DNA of 39,134 nucleotides, taken from NCBI GenBank assembly GCA_007095785.1, contig SFBL01000080.1, forward strand, positions 1 through 39,134, written 5' to 3'. Of the stretch, positions 1-8,265 are shown piece by piece. Position 1 is the first letter of the stretch, and each line of letters opens with the position of its first letter. The notes beneath the pieces were generated by a model, which was given only the letters and a program-made list of their open reading frames with translations, did not search any database and was not told the DNA's origin. The translations under genes were made by a program, and so were the position numbers. The DNA is from Microcystis aeruginosa Ma_SC_T_19800800_S464 (lineage in GTDB: Bacteria > Cyanobacteriota > Cyanobacteriia > Cyanobacteriales > Microcystaceae).

Positions 1-118
1 GGATTAAAGATTAGTTATTGTGACTAACTCTTTTGGTTAGAAAAAGATAAACTTGAGAATCCTCGATCAAATTTATTGACTCAAAATCAGCTATACTTAA
101 TTTAAATGAATCAACCCT

Positions 119-179
119 AGGGGGCAGGGGGGATCGAACCTAAAATCCCTTTTTAATTTAATTATAACCAGCTACTTAA
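119..179. repeat. Left arm of a 61-bp inverted repeat
   Basis: The reverse complement of this stretch matches 1960-2020 with a single mismatch over 61 bases. The two arms bracket one gene (349-1956). The outer end holds half of the REP-like palindrome that is complete at the right arm (GATCCCCCC core). Seen directly in the sequence; what made it is not known. Confidence 0.9.
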
Positions 180-204
180 CTACTTAACTACTTAACTACT
201 TAAC
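173..204. repeat. Four tandem copies of TACTTAAC
   Basis: Four perfect 8-bp copies of TACTTAAC directly abut the inner end of the left inverted-repeat arm. They resemble the short tandemly repeated repetitive sequences common between cyanobacterial genes. Apart from these repeats I see no gene in 1-348. Confidence 0.85.
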
Positions 205-348
205 TGAATCTGCTAGGATGCTATCACAGAATAGAAGACTACATCTATTAATTGCCGAGGCAGAACTAAGTTTAACCGCTCTTTTTTAACCACTTCTATC
301 GCTTTGGGACCCAAAAATTAGGCATTTTCGGTTTACCATAGTCAAAGT

Positions 349-1956
349 GTGCTTTCTAGGCTAATGACTTTGACTAAAACCCCCGTGAGCAGAAACCGTC
401 GTTTTTCCCTACGCAATCTCTTTGAGACTTGCATGGCCCTATTGGTATTATGTAATTATATTCTGGTTATTTTCGATTTAACCTATATTCCCCTGCGAGA
501 TTTTTGGTTACAGGGACGCTTGCAAATAACCTTATTAAGATTTAATGAACCAATAAAACTCGGGCCGATTGCCTTTCAAGAATTGCAAATACCTCCCGAC
601 AAACCCCTAGAAATTCCCTTTGTTAAAGGAATCGCTAATTATGATGTGGTGAAAGGAATTAAACCCTATCGCAGTACCAGTGAATATTTAGAGACGGTTG
701 ATAAACTCAATCAAATAATTAATCAAAAGGTATTTAACCCAGAGTTTAATCTGCAAGAATATCGCCAAGAGATTGAGAAAATTTTAGCCAATTTACGCCA
801 AAAAAGTGTCGATATGATCGATAATAATCCCTTTGCCTCGGCCGAGAAAACTGGGACTTTAGAGAAGATTAAAAATAAAATGCGCTTGCGGGTTTTTAAA
901 ACGGAAAATGTCTCGGCAAAAGCAGCCTTTCAGAAGTTTTGGATTTGGGATTATCTCAGTGAAAATGGCTGGGAAAAAGAGTTGAAATTTTTCAATCAAG
1001 AAATTCAACCTTTAATAGAAACTAATTATTTTCGTCCCCTAGGAGAAGATGGGAGACCGATAGATAACTTTGAGGCGATCGATTTTTTCTTTGGTATCAT
1101 CTTTTTCTGGGAATTTATGCTGAGAACTTGGTGGATTGCTCGCACTCATAAAGGTCTGCGTTGGCGCGAGGCTATGTTATGGCGATGGTACGATATTTTT
1201 CTGTTTGTTCCTATCTGGAGATGGTTACGATTTATTCCTACCGTTATTCGCCTAGATCAAGTTAAAATTATTAACTTAAGGTTGATTAAAGAACAGGCAG
1301 TTAAAGGACTAGTTGCGCTAATTTCTAAAGATATTACTGAGATAATTTTCCTGAGAATCATTAATCAAATACAGGAATATATTCGACGGGGACAAGTGGA
1401 AAAATTTCTTGATCGATCCCTTAATGGTGGCTATAATAATCTCAATGATACTAATGAAGTTATCGAAATTTTTCGGTTAGTAGTTAATAGCACTGTTGAC
1501 AAGGTTTTACCGCAAGTTAAACCAGAAGCAGAAGCTTTAATTAAATACAATATCGAGAAAATTCTCAGTCAAACTCCCGCTTATCAGAGCTTATTGCGAT
1601 TACCCGGCATGAAAGGGTTAAAAACTGACTTGAGCAATCGCCTATCTAGTCAATTGTATCAATCCTTTGTTAATATAGCTGACAAGATTACCCAAGAAGA
1701 TGAAGTTTTTGAGCGTTTATTGCAGCAATTAGTCCAACGTTTCGGGCAATCTCTCGCCGGGGAATTACAATCCCGTCACAGTCTAGAAAGAATCGAGATG
1801 TTATTAATTATCTTCCTAGAAGAAGTCAAATTAAACTATGTACAAGAATTCTCAGATGAAGACTTAGAAACTATCCTCGAACAAACTCGCTTACTCCACT
1901 CTAAAAGTACAGAAATTACCCCAAGAGAAACCATGAATCCTCGTCGTCTTCCCTAA
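349..1956 (+). CDS. Conserved cyanobacterial-type membrane protein, function unknown
   Basis: I do not recognise a named family. The 535-residue product has a hydrophobic segment near residues 25-48, a long polar, helix-rich stretch (50-240), then two closely spaced hydrophobic, Trp-rich segments (about 245-265 and 275-300) ending in a basic, amphipathic helix (RWLRFIP...RLDQVK). A charged helical tail follows. The paired segments plus Arg-rich helix recall ion-channel-like membrane proteins, but no selectivity filter is visible, so this is only a resemblance. The start used is GTG 349; ATG 364 is an in-frame alternative five codons later. The stop lies three bases before the right arm of the inverted repeat, so gene and repeat ends nearly coincide. 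Confidence 0.75.
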   Translation: MLSRLMTLTKTPVSRNRRFSLRNLFETCMALLVLCNYILVIFDLTYIPLRDFWLQGRLQITLLRFNEPIKLGPIAFQELQIPPDKPLEIPFVKGIANYDVVKGIKPYRSTSEYLETVDKLNQIINQKVFNPEFNLQEYRQEIEKILANLRQKSVDMIDNNPFASAEKTGTLEKIKNKMRLRVFKTENVSAKAAFQKFWIWDYLSENGWEKELKFFNQEIQPLIETNYFRPLGEDGRPIDNFEAIDFFFGIIFFWEFMLRTWWIARTHKGLRWREAMLWRWYDIFLFVPIWRWLRFIPTVIRLDQVKIINLRLIKEQAVKGLVALISKDITEIIFLRIINQIQEYIRRGQVEKFLDRSLNGGYNNLNDTNEVIEIFRLVVNSTVDKVLPQVKPEAEALIKYNIEKILSQTPAYQSLLRLPGMKGLKTDLSNRLSSQLYQSFVNIADKITQEDEVFERLLQQLVQRFGQSLAGELQSRHSLERIEMLLIIFLEEVKLNYVQEFSDEDLETILEQTRLLHSKSTEITPRETMNPRRLP

Positions 1957-1959
1957 AAA

Positions 1960-2020
1960 TTAAGTAGCTGGTTATAATTAAATTAAAAATGGATTTTAGG
2001 TTCGATCCCCCCTGCCCCCT
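1960..2020. repeat. Right arm of the 61-bp inverted repeat
   Basis: Reverse complement of 119-179 with one mismatch. It begins three bases after the stop codon of the 535-aa gene and overlaps the REP-like palindrome at 2004-2052. A strong terminator role for the gene is not evident, since the arms pair with each other at long range rather than locally. Confidence 0.9.
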
Positions 2021-2052
2021 TGATAAGGGGGGTGCCGATAGGCGGGGGGATC
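2004..2052. repeat. REP-like nested palindrome
   Basis: Nested palindrome with outer arms GATCCCCCC / GGGGGGATC and an inner CCCCCTTGATAAGGGGG hairpin. The same design occurs complete at 11672-11722 and partially at 7611-7636. A further small palindrome (CTCCCCTTGATAAGGGGAG) follows at about 2052-2071. These are probably REP elements mobilised by the IS200-like transposase relics found elsewhere in the window. Confidence 0.8.
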
Positions 2053-2201
2053 TCCCCTTGATAAGGGGAGTGTCTGATAATTTTTAACGCCTACCTACTT
2101 AGTGATCATTGATTAGGTAATCTTGCTTGATCTTTTGATCACTTTTGTACTAAAATATCCGCTGAAATCCCATTACTCAATTAACCTAATTATCTACTCC
2201 C

Positions 2202-2840
2202 ATGTTAACAAAAATTGTTCTCGGGTTACTTTGGTTATGCTTCGGATTATACGCTTTTTTACTAGCACCCCCCGACCAACCAGATACAATAAATTTAATT
2301 ATCAATCTTTCCACTGGCAAATGGCAAGATATTAACCCGTTAATTATCGCTCTTTTCAACCTGATGGGAGTTTGGCCACTTATCTACACTAGCCTTTTAA
2401 TTATCGATGGTCGTGACCAAAAAATTATCGCTTGGCCTTTTGCTTTTGCCTCCTTTGCCGTGGGTGCTTTCGCTATTTTACCCTATCTAACTCTCCGTCA
2501 ACCCAACAGCAATTTTACCGGTAAAAAAAATCTGGTCATTAAACTTTTAGACTCACCTTGGTTGGGAGTAATTGCCCTAATTACTGCGGCAATTTTAATC
2601 GCTTATGGATTAATCAACGGCAATTGGTCTGATTTTTGGTATCAGTGGCAAACTAGCCGTTTTATTCATGTTATGAGTTTAGATTTCTGTCTTTTAACCC
2701 TATTATGTCCAATTTTGCTGCAAGATGATCTAACCCGACGGGGATTAAAAAATCCTTTCCTGTTGCCAGTAATTTCCCTATTGCCTCTAATCGGTCCGGC
2801 AATTTATTTAATTATTCGTCCTCGCTTAGGGGAGAATTAA
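2202..2840 (+). CDS. Conserved multi-pass membrane protein, unknown function
   Basis: A 212-residue, very hydrophobic product with about six predicted membrane segments (roughly residues 4-22, 46-68, 74-95, 116-138, 152-172 and 184-205) joined by short loops. The look is that of a conserved cyanobacterial/plastid membrane protein of unknown role; I cannot name it. ATG 2202 is followed directly by the first membrane helix, which supports the start. The overlapping frame opening at 2123 is not credible. It stands alone, with 150 bases to the next gene on the same strand, so a shared transcript is possible but not shown. Confidence 0.75.
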   Translation: MLTKIVLGLLWLCFGLYAFLLAPPDQPDTINLIINLSTGKWQDINPLIIALFNLMGVWPLIYTSLLIIDGRDQKIIAWPFAFASFAVGAFAILPYLTLRQPNSNFTGKKNLVIKLLDSPWLGVIALITAAILIAYGLINGNWSDFWYQWQTSRFIHVMSLDFCLLTLLCPILLQDDLTRRGLKNPFLLPVISLLPLIGPAIYLIIRPRLGEN

Positions 2841-2993
2841 GGGTAAATTACCTTCGGGAAACTCGGCCTAGTTATCAGTTGTTTTTTGACCATTTCTTGA
2901 CAAGAGAAGTTCATATTTAACAGAAATTATGCTGAGGTTATCCTAAAATATGAGGAAAGAGATTAATGTCCAGATTAGAAGGAGTGTTTACCC

Positions 2994-3287
2994 TTGTTAG
3001 AGAGTCAAAAACCACCTCGGATTTACTGCTTTCAAGCTGATTATCTTGCCTCCCAACAATTTAACCCCCAAGAGATTCCCGCTTGGTTATCCTTAGAGGT
3101 AAACTGGCAGGGTTATAGAATTCATACCCTACCCTGGGTAGCAGACGTAGCTAGGGTATTAGGATTATTAGCGATCGAAGATACCCCCCAAGGGTGGCAA
3201 GATTATTTAGAAAGCTTGGGATTAGCCAAAATTAGGTTAATGGACAGCGAGGAGTTTTTTGAGGATAAATCTTTATCGGGATGTTAA
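2994..3287 (+). CDS. Small conserved hypothetical protein
   Basis: A 97-residue soluble protein rich in Trp and acidic residues (QQFNPQEIPAWLSLEVNW..., DTPQGWQDYLESLGL). I do not recognise the family. The TTG start is chosen because an AGAAGGAG Shine-Dalgarno lies at about 2978-2985 with normal spacing, and no ATG is available in frame nearby. Its end overlaps the longest open frame of the following phosphatase gene, so the two are probably cotranscribed and translationally coupled. Confidence 0.7.
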   Translation: MLESQKPPRIYCFQADYLASQQFNPQEIPAWLSLEVNWQGYRIHTLPWVADVARVLGLLAIEDTPQGWQDYLESLGLAKIRLMDSEEFFEDKSLSGC

Positions 3288-3334
3288 AAATGCCCTATAA
3301 TTGGCAATTTAGTGATGATTCTACCGGTCAATTT

Positions 3335-3808
3335 ATGCCTTATAAACTACTCTTCGTCTGTTTAGGAAATATCTGTCGTTCTCCCGCTGCCGAGAATATC
3401 ATGACTTATCTGATTGAACAAGAAGGATTAAGCAATAAAATCCTCTGTGATTCTGCGGGGACTGCCGGTTATCATATCGGTTCTCCTCCCGATTCTCGCA
3501 TGAATACGGCCGCCAAAAAACGCGGTATTCCTCTGCAAGGGACAGCTAGACAATTTACCCGCGAAGATTTCGATAATTTTGATCTAATCTTAGCCATGGA
3601 TAAATCCAATTATCAAGATATTTTATCCCTAGATCGGACAGGAAAATATCAAGAAAAGGTCAAGTTAATGTGTGACTATGCTCGTTATCACCCAGAAAAA
3701 GAAGTTCCCGATCCCTATTACGGTGGTCGTGAAGGTTTTGACCGCGTAATCGAGCTACTTTTAGACTCCTGTGGTAGTCTTTTGGAGGAAGTAAAAAACA
3801 AAATTTAA
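3335..3808 (+). CDS. Low-molecular-weight protein-tyrosine phosphatase
   Basis: Hydrolyses phosphotyrosine in proteins through a cysteinyl-phosphate intermediate. The P-loop signature C-X5-R-S is present near the N-terminus (VCLGNICRSPAAE), and the general-acid aspartate sits in the late VPDPYYGG motif, both diagnostic of the family. The 157-residue product from ATG 3335 (MPYKLLFVCLGN) has the usual length and start. The frame is open back to ATG 3281, which overlaps the preceding gene's stop and would add 18 unusual residues. No strong Shine-Dalgarno decides between starts. The upstream small gene may be cotranscribed. Bacterial members often act with tyrosine kinases in exopolysaccharide control, but no such gene is adjacent. 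Confidence 0.93.
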   Translation: MPYKLLFVCLGNICRSPAAENIMTYLIEQEGLSNKILCDSAGTAGYHIGSPPDSRMNTAAKKRGIPLQGTARQFTREDFDNFDLILAMDKSNYQDILSLDRTGKYQEKVKLMCDYARYHPEKEVPDPYYGGREGFDRVIELLLDSCGSLLEEVKNKI

Positions 3809-3822
3809 GTTTTTTCTTTCAG

Positions 3823-4479
3823 CTAATCGATTAATCTATGTTCGAGGGAAAAACGAACCAATTCGGCGCGATTGTTAGTAGTTGTTTTTCTGAGTAAACT
3901 GCTAACATATTTCTCGATCGTGCGAGAACTAAGATGCAGTTTTTGCCCAATTTCACTGTTAGAAAGTCCCCGGGCTAAATGTTCTAACACTTCCCGCTCG
4001 CGATTAGTTAACTTAAAATCGTCCTGTAAAGAAGAAGTTAAAACATCCCTAGTTGTGGGGCTTTCTTCTGGTTTTAATTTCTGATATTGACGTTCACTTT
4101 GCACCATTTGCGCTCGCTCTAAAAGATTGCGAATAACTGCTTTTAATTCCTCCATCTCAAAAGGTTTAGGAAGATAGATATCACAACCCACTTGATAACC
4201 GCGAATTCTTTCCTCTGTTGACCCTCTTTCGGTTAAAAAAATTACTGGTAATAACCTAAATTCTGGCTGTTGCCGCACCTTAGTCACCAAAGAATAGCCG
4301 TCTAAACGCGGCATTTTGATATCCGATACCAAAAGATGGGGATGATAGGTATCCAATAAATTCAAAGCTTCCAAACCATTACTCGCCGCCACCACACTAT
4401 AACCTGCTAATTCTAAATAGTCTTTGACCGCTAGGCGGATACCGGGGTCATCATCGGCAATTAGAATCAAAAGAGGCAT
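3823..4479 (-). CDS. Two-component response regulator, REC plus LuxR/NarL-type HTH
   Basis: A DNA-binding response regulator of 218 residues. The N-terminal receiver domain (about 1-120) shows the acidic pocket DDD at 9-11, phosphoacceptor Asp53 in VSDIKMP, Thr83 and Lys105 (LPKPF). After a linker of about 35 residues comes a LuxR-type helix-turn-helix (about 155-215; LTNREREVLEHLARGLSNSEIG). The arrangement matches NarL/FixJ regulators, including the cyanobacterial and algal Ycf29 group, but I cannot fix the exact orthologue. It is convergent with the phosphatase gene, 14 bases apart. No histidine kinase is encoded nearby, so it is an orphan regulator within this window. Confidence 0.93.
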   Translation of the reverse strand: MPLLILIADDDPGIRLAVKDYLELAGYSVVAASNGLEALNLLDTYHPHLLVSDIKMPRLDGYSLVTKVRQQPEFRLLPVIFLTERGSTEERIRGYQVGCDIYLPKPFEMEELKAVIRNLLERAQMVQSERQYQKLKPEESPTTRDVLTSSLQDDFKLTNREREVLEHLARGLSNSEIGQKLHLSSRTIEKYVSSLLRKTTTNNRAELVRFSLEHRLID

Positions 4480-4797
4480 AGAAATTAACAGGACAAGGTT
4501 TTTTCAGTATTGATAGCCTAGCACCCTCCGCTCGTCACAATTGTCCATCAAGCTACAGAGGCCGTTGTAACTGATATTATACTAGCAGTTAGCAATCAGC
4601 TTTTTCAGTGATCAGTCATCAGTAATCAGTAATCAGATGTGAGTTTTCAGCTTTTTTCTCCTCCTCTCCCCACTCCCCCACTCCCCCACTCCCCCACTCC
4701 CCCATCTCCCCACTCCCCCACTCCCCCATCTCCCCCCGCAACGCGCACGAAGTGGTCTCCCCCACTTCCCCAACCCCTTTTTTACTTTTTACTTAAG
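4480..4797. repeat. Intergenic region with ATCAGTA repeats and a C-rich tract
   Basis: This gap holds short repeats of the TCAGTGATCAG/AATCAGT type at about 4605-4636, followed at about 4660-4760 by a C-rich tract built on CACTCCCC units. The frame of the permease gene stays open through the tract and would encode a Pro/Ser/His repeat, which is an artefact of the DNA repeat. No gene or RNA is recognised here. Confidence 0.8.
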
Positions 4798-5913
4798 ATG
4801 ACAGATTATTTAGTTTCCCTGACAATTTGGGCGGGTATTTACGCGATTTTTGCCCTCGGTTTAAATCTACAATGGGGATTTACTGGCTTAATTAACTTTG
4901 GTCACGTTGCTTTTGCCACTTTAGGGGCTTATGCAACGGTTTTATTAACTTTACAGGGTGTACCGATGATTTTTGCCGCCATTGTCGGGGCGATCCTAGG
5001 GGCATTGTTGGGATTGGCGATCGGTTTTTCCACCCTGAGATTAAGAGCCGATTATCTAGCAATTGTCACCATCGGGGTGTCTGAGTTAATTCGTTTGCTG
5101 GTGCTTAACGAGGATTGGTTAACGAAAGGTAGTTTCGGACTACAACGTTATCCCCTACCTTTGGATATAAATCCCAGTTTTCCCGTCAAATTATTAATTA
5201 TTGCCCTGTTTACCCTGCTTGCTATCTTTGCTCTCTGGCAATTGGGGCGCAATCTGCAACGACAATGGCGCGAAGCGGGGCAAATTAGCGGTAAAAGCTA
5301 TCAACCGACGCAAAAGAGAGCTTTAATCTTTTGGGGGTCGTTAGGGGCGATAATCCTGCTTTTTCTGTATATAAACGGTGTAATTGCCTTGAATGACTAT
5401 AATTACAAAGCGGGGCTGATGGTGGTAGTTTTAGTCCTCCTCGCTCTCGTTTATACTGGTTTAGAATTACTTTTGCGATCGCCTTGGGGACGCATCCTCA
5501 AAGCTATCCGGGAAGATGAAGAAATTCCCCGGGCTTTAGGAAAAAATGTCTTTTGGTATAAGTTACAATCTTTGATGTTGGGCGGTGCGATCGCTGGTTT
5601 AGCTGGGGCTTTTTTAGCATGGCAATTAACCACTATTTACCCGACTAATTTTGAACCATTATTGACTTTTAACGCTTGGATTATTATCATTCTCGGTGGC
5701 TCTGGTAGCAATGCCGGCACCTTACTAGGAGCAGTAATTTTCTGGGCTTACGATTCCCTGACTCGCTTTATTCTGCCCCAATTAGATATTTTTAATGATA
5801 GCCAATTAGGGGCTTTACGGATTATGATTATCGGTCTGCTGCTCATGGTTTTAATGATCTGGCGACCCCAGGGTATCCTCGGCAAAAAAGAGGAGTTAAC
5901 TTTGGGAAGATAA
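4798..5913 (+). CDS. livM: ABC transporter permease, LivM type (branched-chain/neutral amino acid family)
   Basis: Inner-membrane permease of the high-affinity branched-chain amino-acid transporter family; in cyanobacteria such proteins form the N-I/Nat neutral amino-acid system or related importers. The 371-residue product has eight to ten hydrophobic segments and typical LivM motifs: GLNLQWGFTGLINFGHVAF near the N-terminus, LRADYLAIVTIGVSE, and GGAIAGLAGAFLAW with IIILGGSGSNAGTLLGA in the C-terminal half. The start is set at ATG 4798 (MTDYLVSL) because the upstream extension is a C-rich DNA repeat. A middle insertion (residues about 140-175) is charged and not membrane-like. A LivG-type ATPase follows 230 bases downstream, but LivH, LivF and the binding protein are not in the window. 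The exact substrate is uncertain. Confidence 0.9.
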   Translation: MTDYLVSLTIWAGIYAIFALGLNLQWGFTGLINFGHVAFATLGAYATVLLTLQGVPMIFAAIVGAILGALLGLAIGFSTLRLRADYLAIVTIGVSELIRLLVLNEDWLTKGSFGLQRYPLPLDINPSFPVKLLIIALFTLLAIFALWQLGRNLQRQWREAGQISGKSYQPTQKRALIFWGSLGAIILLFLYINGVIALNDYNYKAGLMVVVLVLLALVYTGLELLLRSPWGRILKAIREDEEIPRALGKNVFWYKLQSLMLGGAIAGLAGAFLAWQLTTIYPTNFEPLLTFNAWIIIILGGSGSNAGTLLGAVIFWAYDSLTRFILPQLDIFNDSQLGALRIMIIGLLLMVLMIWRPQGILGKKEELTLGR

Positions 5914-5916
5914 TTT

Positions 5917-5948
5917 CAGTTATCAGTTATCAGTTATCAGTTATCAGT
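5917..5948. repeat. CAGTTAT tandem repeat between livM and livG
   Basis: Four-plus copies of the heptamer CAGTTAT. Two copies of TATTGCAAGAGTGCC follow near 6007-6035, and a related ATTACTG/TTTACTG array lies at about 6090-6130. The same heptamer recurs at 25359-25375 and 32710-32747. The 230-base livM-livG gap consists mostly of these repeats. Confidence 0.85.
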
Positions 5949-6145
5949 ATTAAATAGCAGTTTTCTAAGGAATTAAGCAAAATTAATTACACATTTAAAT
6001 AACCCTATTGCAAGAGTGCCTATTGCAAGAGTGCCTATTGCCTGTCTCAACTAAGAAATTTATTTCCCACGACTACTTACTGTCTTTTCACTGATTACTG
6101 ATTACTGTTTACTGTTTACTGATAACTGATGTTTACTTGATATTT

Positions 6146-6898
6146 ATGTTACTTTCTGCCAAAGGATTATCGAAAAGTTTTGGGGGCATTCGCGCCGTCA
6201 ATAATGCTTATTTGGATGTGCCGCAGGGCAGCATCACCGGGTTAATCGGTCCAAATGGAGCCGGCAAAACCACACTTTTTAACCTTTTATCTAATTTTAT
6301 TCGCCCAGATAAAGGGGAAGTTTTTCTTGATGGTCAGCCCATTCATCAGCTGCCTCCCTATCAAATTGCCCTGAAAGGATGTGTGAGAACTTTTCAAGTA
6401 GCAAGGGTATTATCCAGATTAACGGTGTTAGAAAATATGCTCTTAGCTAGTCCGGGGCAAACGGGAGAAAATTTTCTCAAAGTCTGGTTTCAGGGGGCAA
6501 AAATTCGCCAACAGGAACAGGAAAATCGTGCCAAAGCTTTGGACATATTAGATTCGATTGGTCTAGGGGAGAAAGCGCAGGATTATGCGGGAGCTTTATC
6601 GGGAGGACAGCGTAAATTATTAGAGATTGGCCGAGCGCTAATGACCAAGCCAAAATTAATTTTATTAGATGAACCAGCCGCCGGAGTTAACCCAACTTTA
6701 ATCGCTCAAATCAGCGACCATATTATCGAATGGAATCGTCAGGGAATTACCTTTTTAATTATCGAGCATAATATGGATGTGATTATGTCCCTTTGTCACC
6801 ACGTTTGGGTATTAGCAGAAGGGACAAATTTAGCCGATGGTATTCCCAGCGAAATCCAAAAAAACGAGCGGGTTTTAAAGGCTTATTTAGGAGACTAA
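6146..6898 (+). CDS. livG: ABC transporter ATP-binding protein, LivG type
   Basis: Cytoplasmic ATPase that powers import through LivM/LivH-type permeases. All ABC hallmarks are present: Walker A GPNGAGKTT, Q-loop region, signature LSGGQRK, Walker B LILLDEP, and the switch His in IEHNMD. The length of about 250 residues and the LivG-specific AGVNPTL stretch fit the family. ATG 6146 is preferred over the upstream TTG 6137 because family members begin just before the LSKSFGG motif. It follows the LivM gene on the same strand. Its last 12 bases overlap the convergent hisH gene. Confidence 0.92.
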   Translation: MLLSAKGLSKSFGGIRAVNNAYLDVPQGSITGLIGPNGAGKTTLFNLLSNFIRPDKGEVFLDGQPIHQLPPYQIALKGCVRTFQVARVLSRLTVLENMLLASPGQTGENFLKVWFQGAKIRQQEQENRAKALDILDSIGLGEKAQDYAGALSGGQRKLLEIGRALMTKPKLILLDEPAAGVNPTLIAQISDHIIEWNRQGITFLIIEHNMDVIMSLCHHVWVLAEGTNLADGIPSEIQKNERVLKAYLGD

Positions 6899-7525
6899 AG
6901 CTAATTTTTGCACCTGTTCAACAAAGTTAGCCAGAATTTTTAAGCCATTAGTCGAGGATTTTTCCGGGTGAAACTGCACCGCTACCAAACGCTCACGAGC
7001 GATCGCTGCCGTCACCGTTTGACTGCCGTGGGTGACGGTGGCAGCAGTTACATGACTATCAAGGGGATCGACATAATAGGAATGGACAAAATAGACGTGA
7101 GGGTGCGGGGGTAATCCCTGCCAAAGAGCATGATCCGGCTGGGTGAAGTCTAATTGATTCCAACCCATGTGGGGAATGGTAATGCCAGGTTCCGAGCGAA
7201 AACGGCGCACTGTCCCCGGAATAATCCCTAAACCCGCCTCTTGACCCTCCTCTGATGAGTCAAAGAGAATTTGTAAACCGAGACAGATACCGAGAAAGGG
7301 TTTACCATTAGCGATCGCCGCTTTGATCGGTTTTTCTAGATGACGGCTGCGAATTTGCCGGACAGCAGGATCAAAAGAACCGACTCCGGGTAAGACAATA
7401 GCGTCAGCTTTTTCGAGATCGAGGGGAGAATCGGTAATTTTCGGCACTGCACCCACGGTTTCCAGTCCTTTACAGGCAGAGTGCAGATTTCCCATGTCAT
7501 AATCGATGACAGCGATTAAGGTCAT
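6887..7525 (-). CDS. hisH: Imidazole glycerol phosphate synthase, glutaminase subunit
   Basis: HisH releases ammonia from glutamine for HisF, which forms imidazole glycerol phosphate and AICAR in histidine biosynthesis. The class I glutamine amidotransferase triad is visible: nucleophile Cys81 in GICLGLQ, and the His-Glu pair in QFHPEKSS near residue 190. The N-terminal IDYDMGNLHS and LPGVGSFDPA motifs are specific for HisH. The 212-residue length is normal. It overlaps the 3' end of the LivG gene tail-to-tail by 12 bases. hisF is not in the window, which is common because his genes are scattered in cyanobacteria. Confidence 0.96.
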   Translation of the reverse strand: MTLIAVIDYDMGNLHSACKGLETVGAVPKITDSPLDLEKADAIVLPGVGSFDPAVRQIRSRHLEKPIKAAIANGKPFLGICLGLQILFDSSEEGQEAGLGIIPGTVRRFRSEPGITIPHMGWNQLDFTQPDHALWQGLPPHPHVYFVHSYYVDPLDSHVTAATVTHGSQTVTAAIARERLVAVQFHPEKSSTNGLKILANFVEQVQKLALVS

Positions 7526-7610
7526 TGCTATATACTGAGTAAGCGATAACCCTATTTTAGAGCAATCACGCCGCTAAATTTAAGTCTTGACTCAAAAATG
7601 AAACGCACGA

Positions 7611-7636
7611 CGGGGGAAGCCGAAGGCGGGGGGATC
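7611..7636. repeat. Partial REP-like element at a transposase relic
   Basis: GGGGGAAGCCGAAGGC followed by GGGGGATCACAT matches one half of the complete REP element at 11672-11722. It abuts the same transposase codon as there (the Met-stop after the NWY motif). The other half is missing. Confidence 0.75.
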
Positions 7637-7828
7637 ACATCGCCTTGTACCAGTTGAGAAAGTGCATAATTTTGGGTAAATCTTCTGGTTGGGCAGGTTC
7701 GATCAGATAATGGAGATGATTAGACATGATACAGAGAGCATAAAGCTTAAACTGGTGTTTGTCTAAAGCCTTCTTGATGGCATAAAGAAATACCTCCCGG
7801 CATTCCCGCTTGGATAGTTTGAACTCAT
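7635..7828 (-). pseudogene. Fragment of an IS200-like REP-associated transposase (RAYT)
   Basis: About 65 residues of a Y1/HUH transposase. The fragment reads EFKLSKRECREVF, then ALCIMSNHLHYLIEP with the HUH motif (H-L-H), and LPKIMHFLNWYKAM. It closely matches the central part of the relic at 11330-11981. Both ends are lost: the N-terminal side is joined to Uma2 sequence at about 7827, and the C-terminal side ends in the REP half-element. It cannot be active. Confidence 0.85.
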
Positions 7829-8248
7829 CGAGAATCAAATTTGAACGCCGATTTGGTTATTTGGAATCGTCAAACAAAACTCGGTAAAGTCTTTAGTTCT
7901 TCCACTATATTTACCTTACCCAAGAGGGGTAAACGTTCCCCTGATGTTGCTTGGATTGCTAATGAACGCTGGGAAGCTTTACCCCGAGAAGAACAAGAAA
8001 AATTTGCAACAATTTGTCCTGATTTTGTGATAGAATTAAGGTCGCGCACTGATTCTTTAAGTCAACTCCAAGCAAAAATGCAGGAATATCTCGTCAGTGG
8101 CTTAAGACTCGGTTGGTTAATTGATCCCATTAGTCAACAGGTAGCCATCTATCGCCAAAATCAGGAAGTAGAAATCGTCTCATTACCAACCACCTTATCT
8201 GGGGAGAGCGTTTTACCGAGATTTACTTTAGAATTACCCATTTTTTGA
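7827..8248 (+). pseudogene. 5'-truncated Uma2-family gene
   Basis: Encodes the C-terminal two-thirds of a Uma2-type PD-(D/E)XK restriction-endonuclease-like protein, closely matching residues from about 53 onward of the intact copy at 13431-14009 (HRESNLNADLVIWNRQT here, NRESELNADLVIWNRQT there). The first part, with its start codon, is replaced by transposase sequence at about 7827. The rest keeps the family's SPDVAWI and PDFVIELRS motifs, so decay is recent. It is followed at once by a second Uma2 gene, the same pair order as at 13.4-14.7 kb. Confidence 0.85.
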
Positions 8249-8265
8249 CGACAGGAAATACCAAG

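Noticed and set aside
1990-2025. tRNA-like T-loop (GGTTCGATCC) in both inverted-repeat arms
   Set aside because: No matching acceptor, D or anticodon stems around it; it is part of the repeat/REP sequence.
4639-4797. N-terminal Pro-rich extension of LivM
   Set aside because: It is the translation of a C-rich DNA repeat; the conserved protein begins at 4798.
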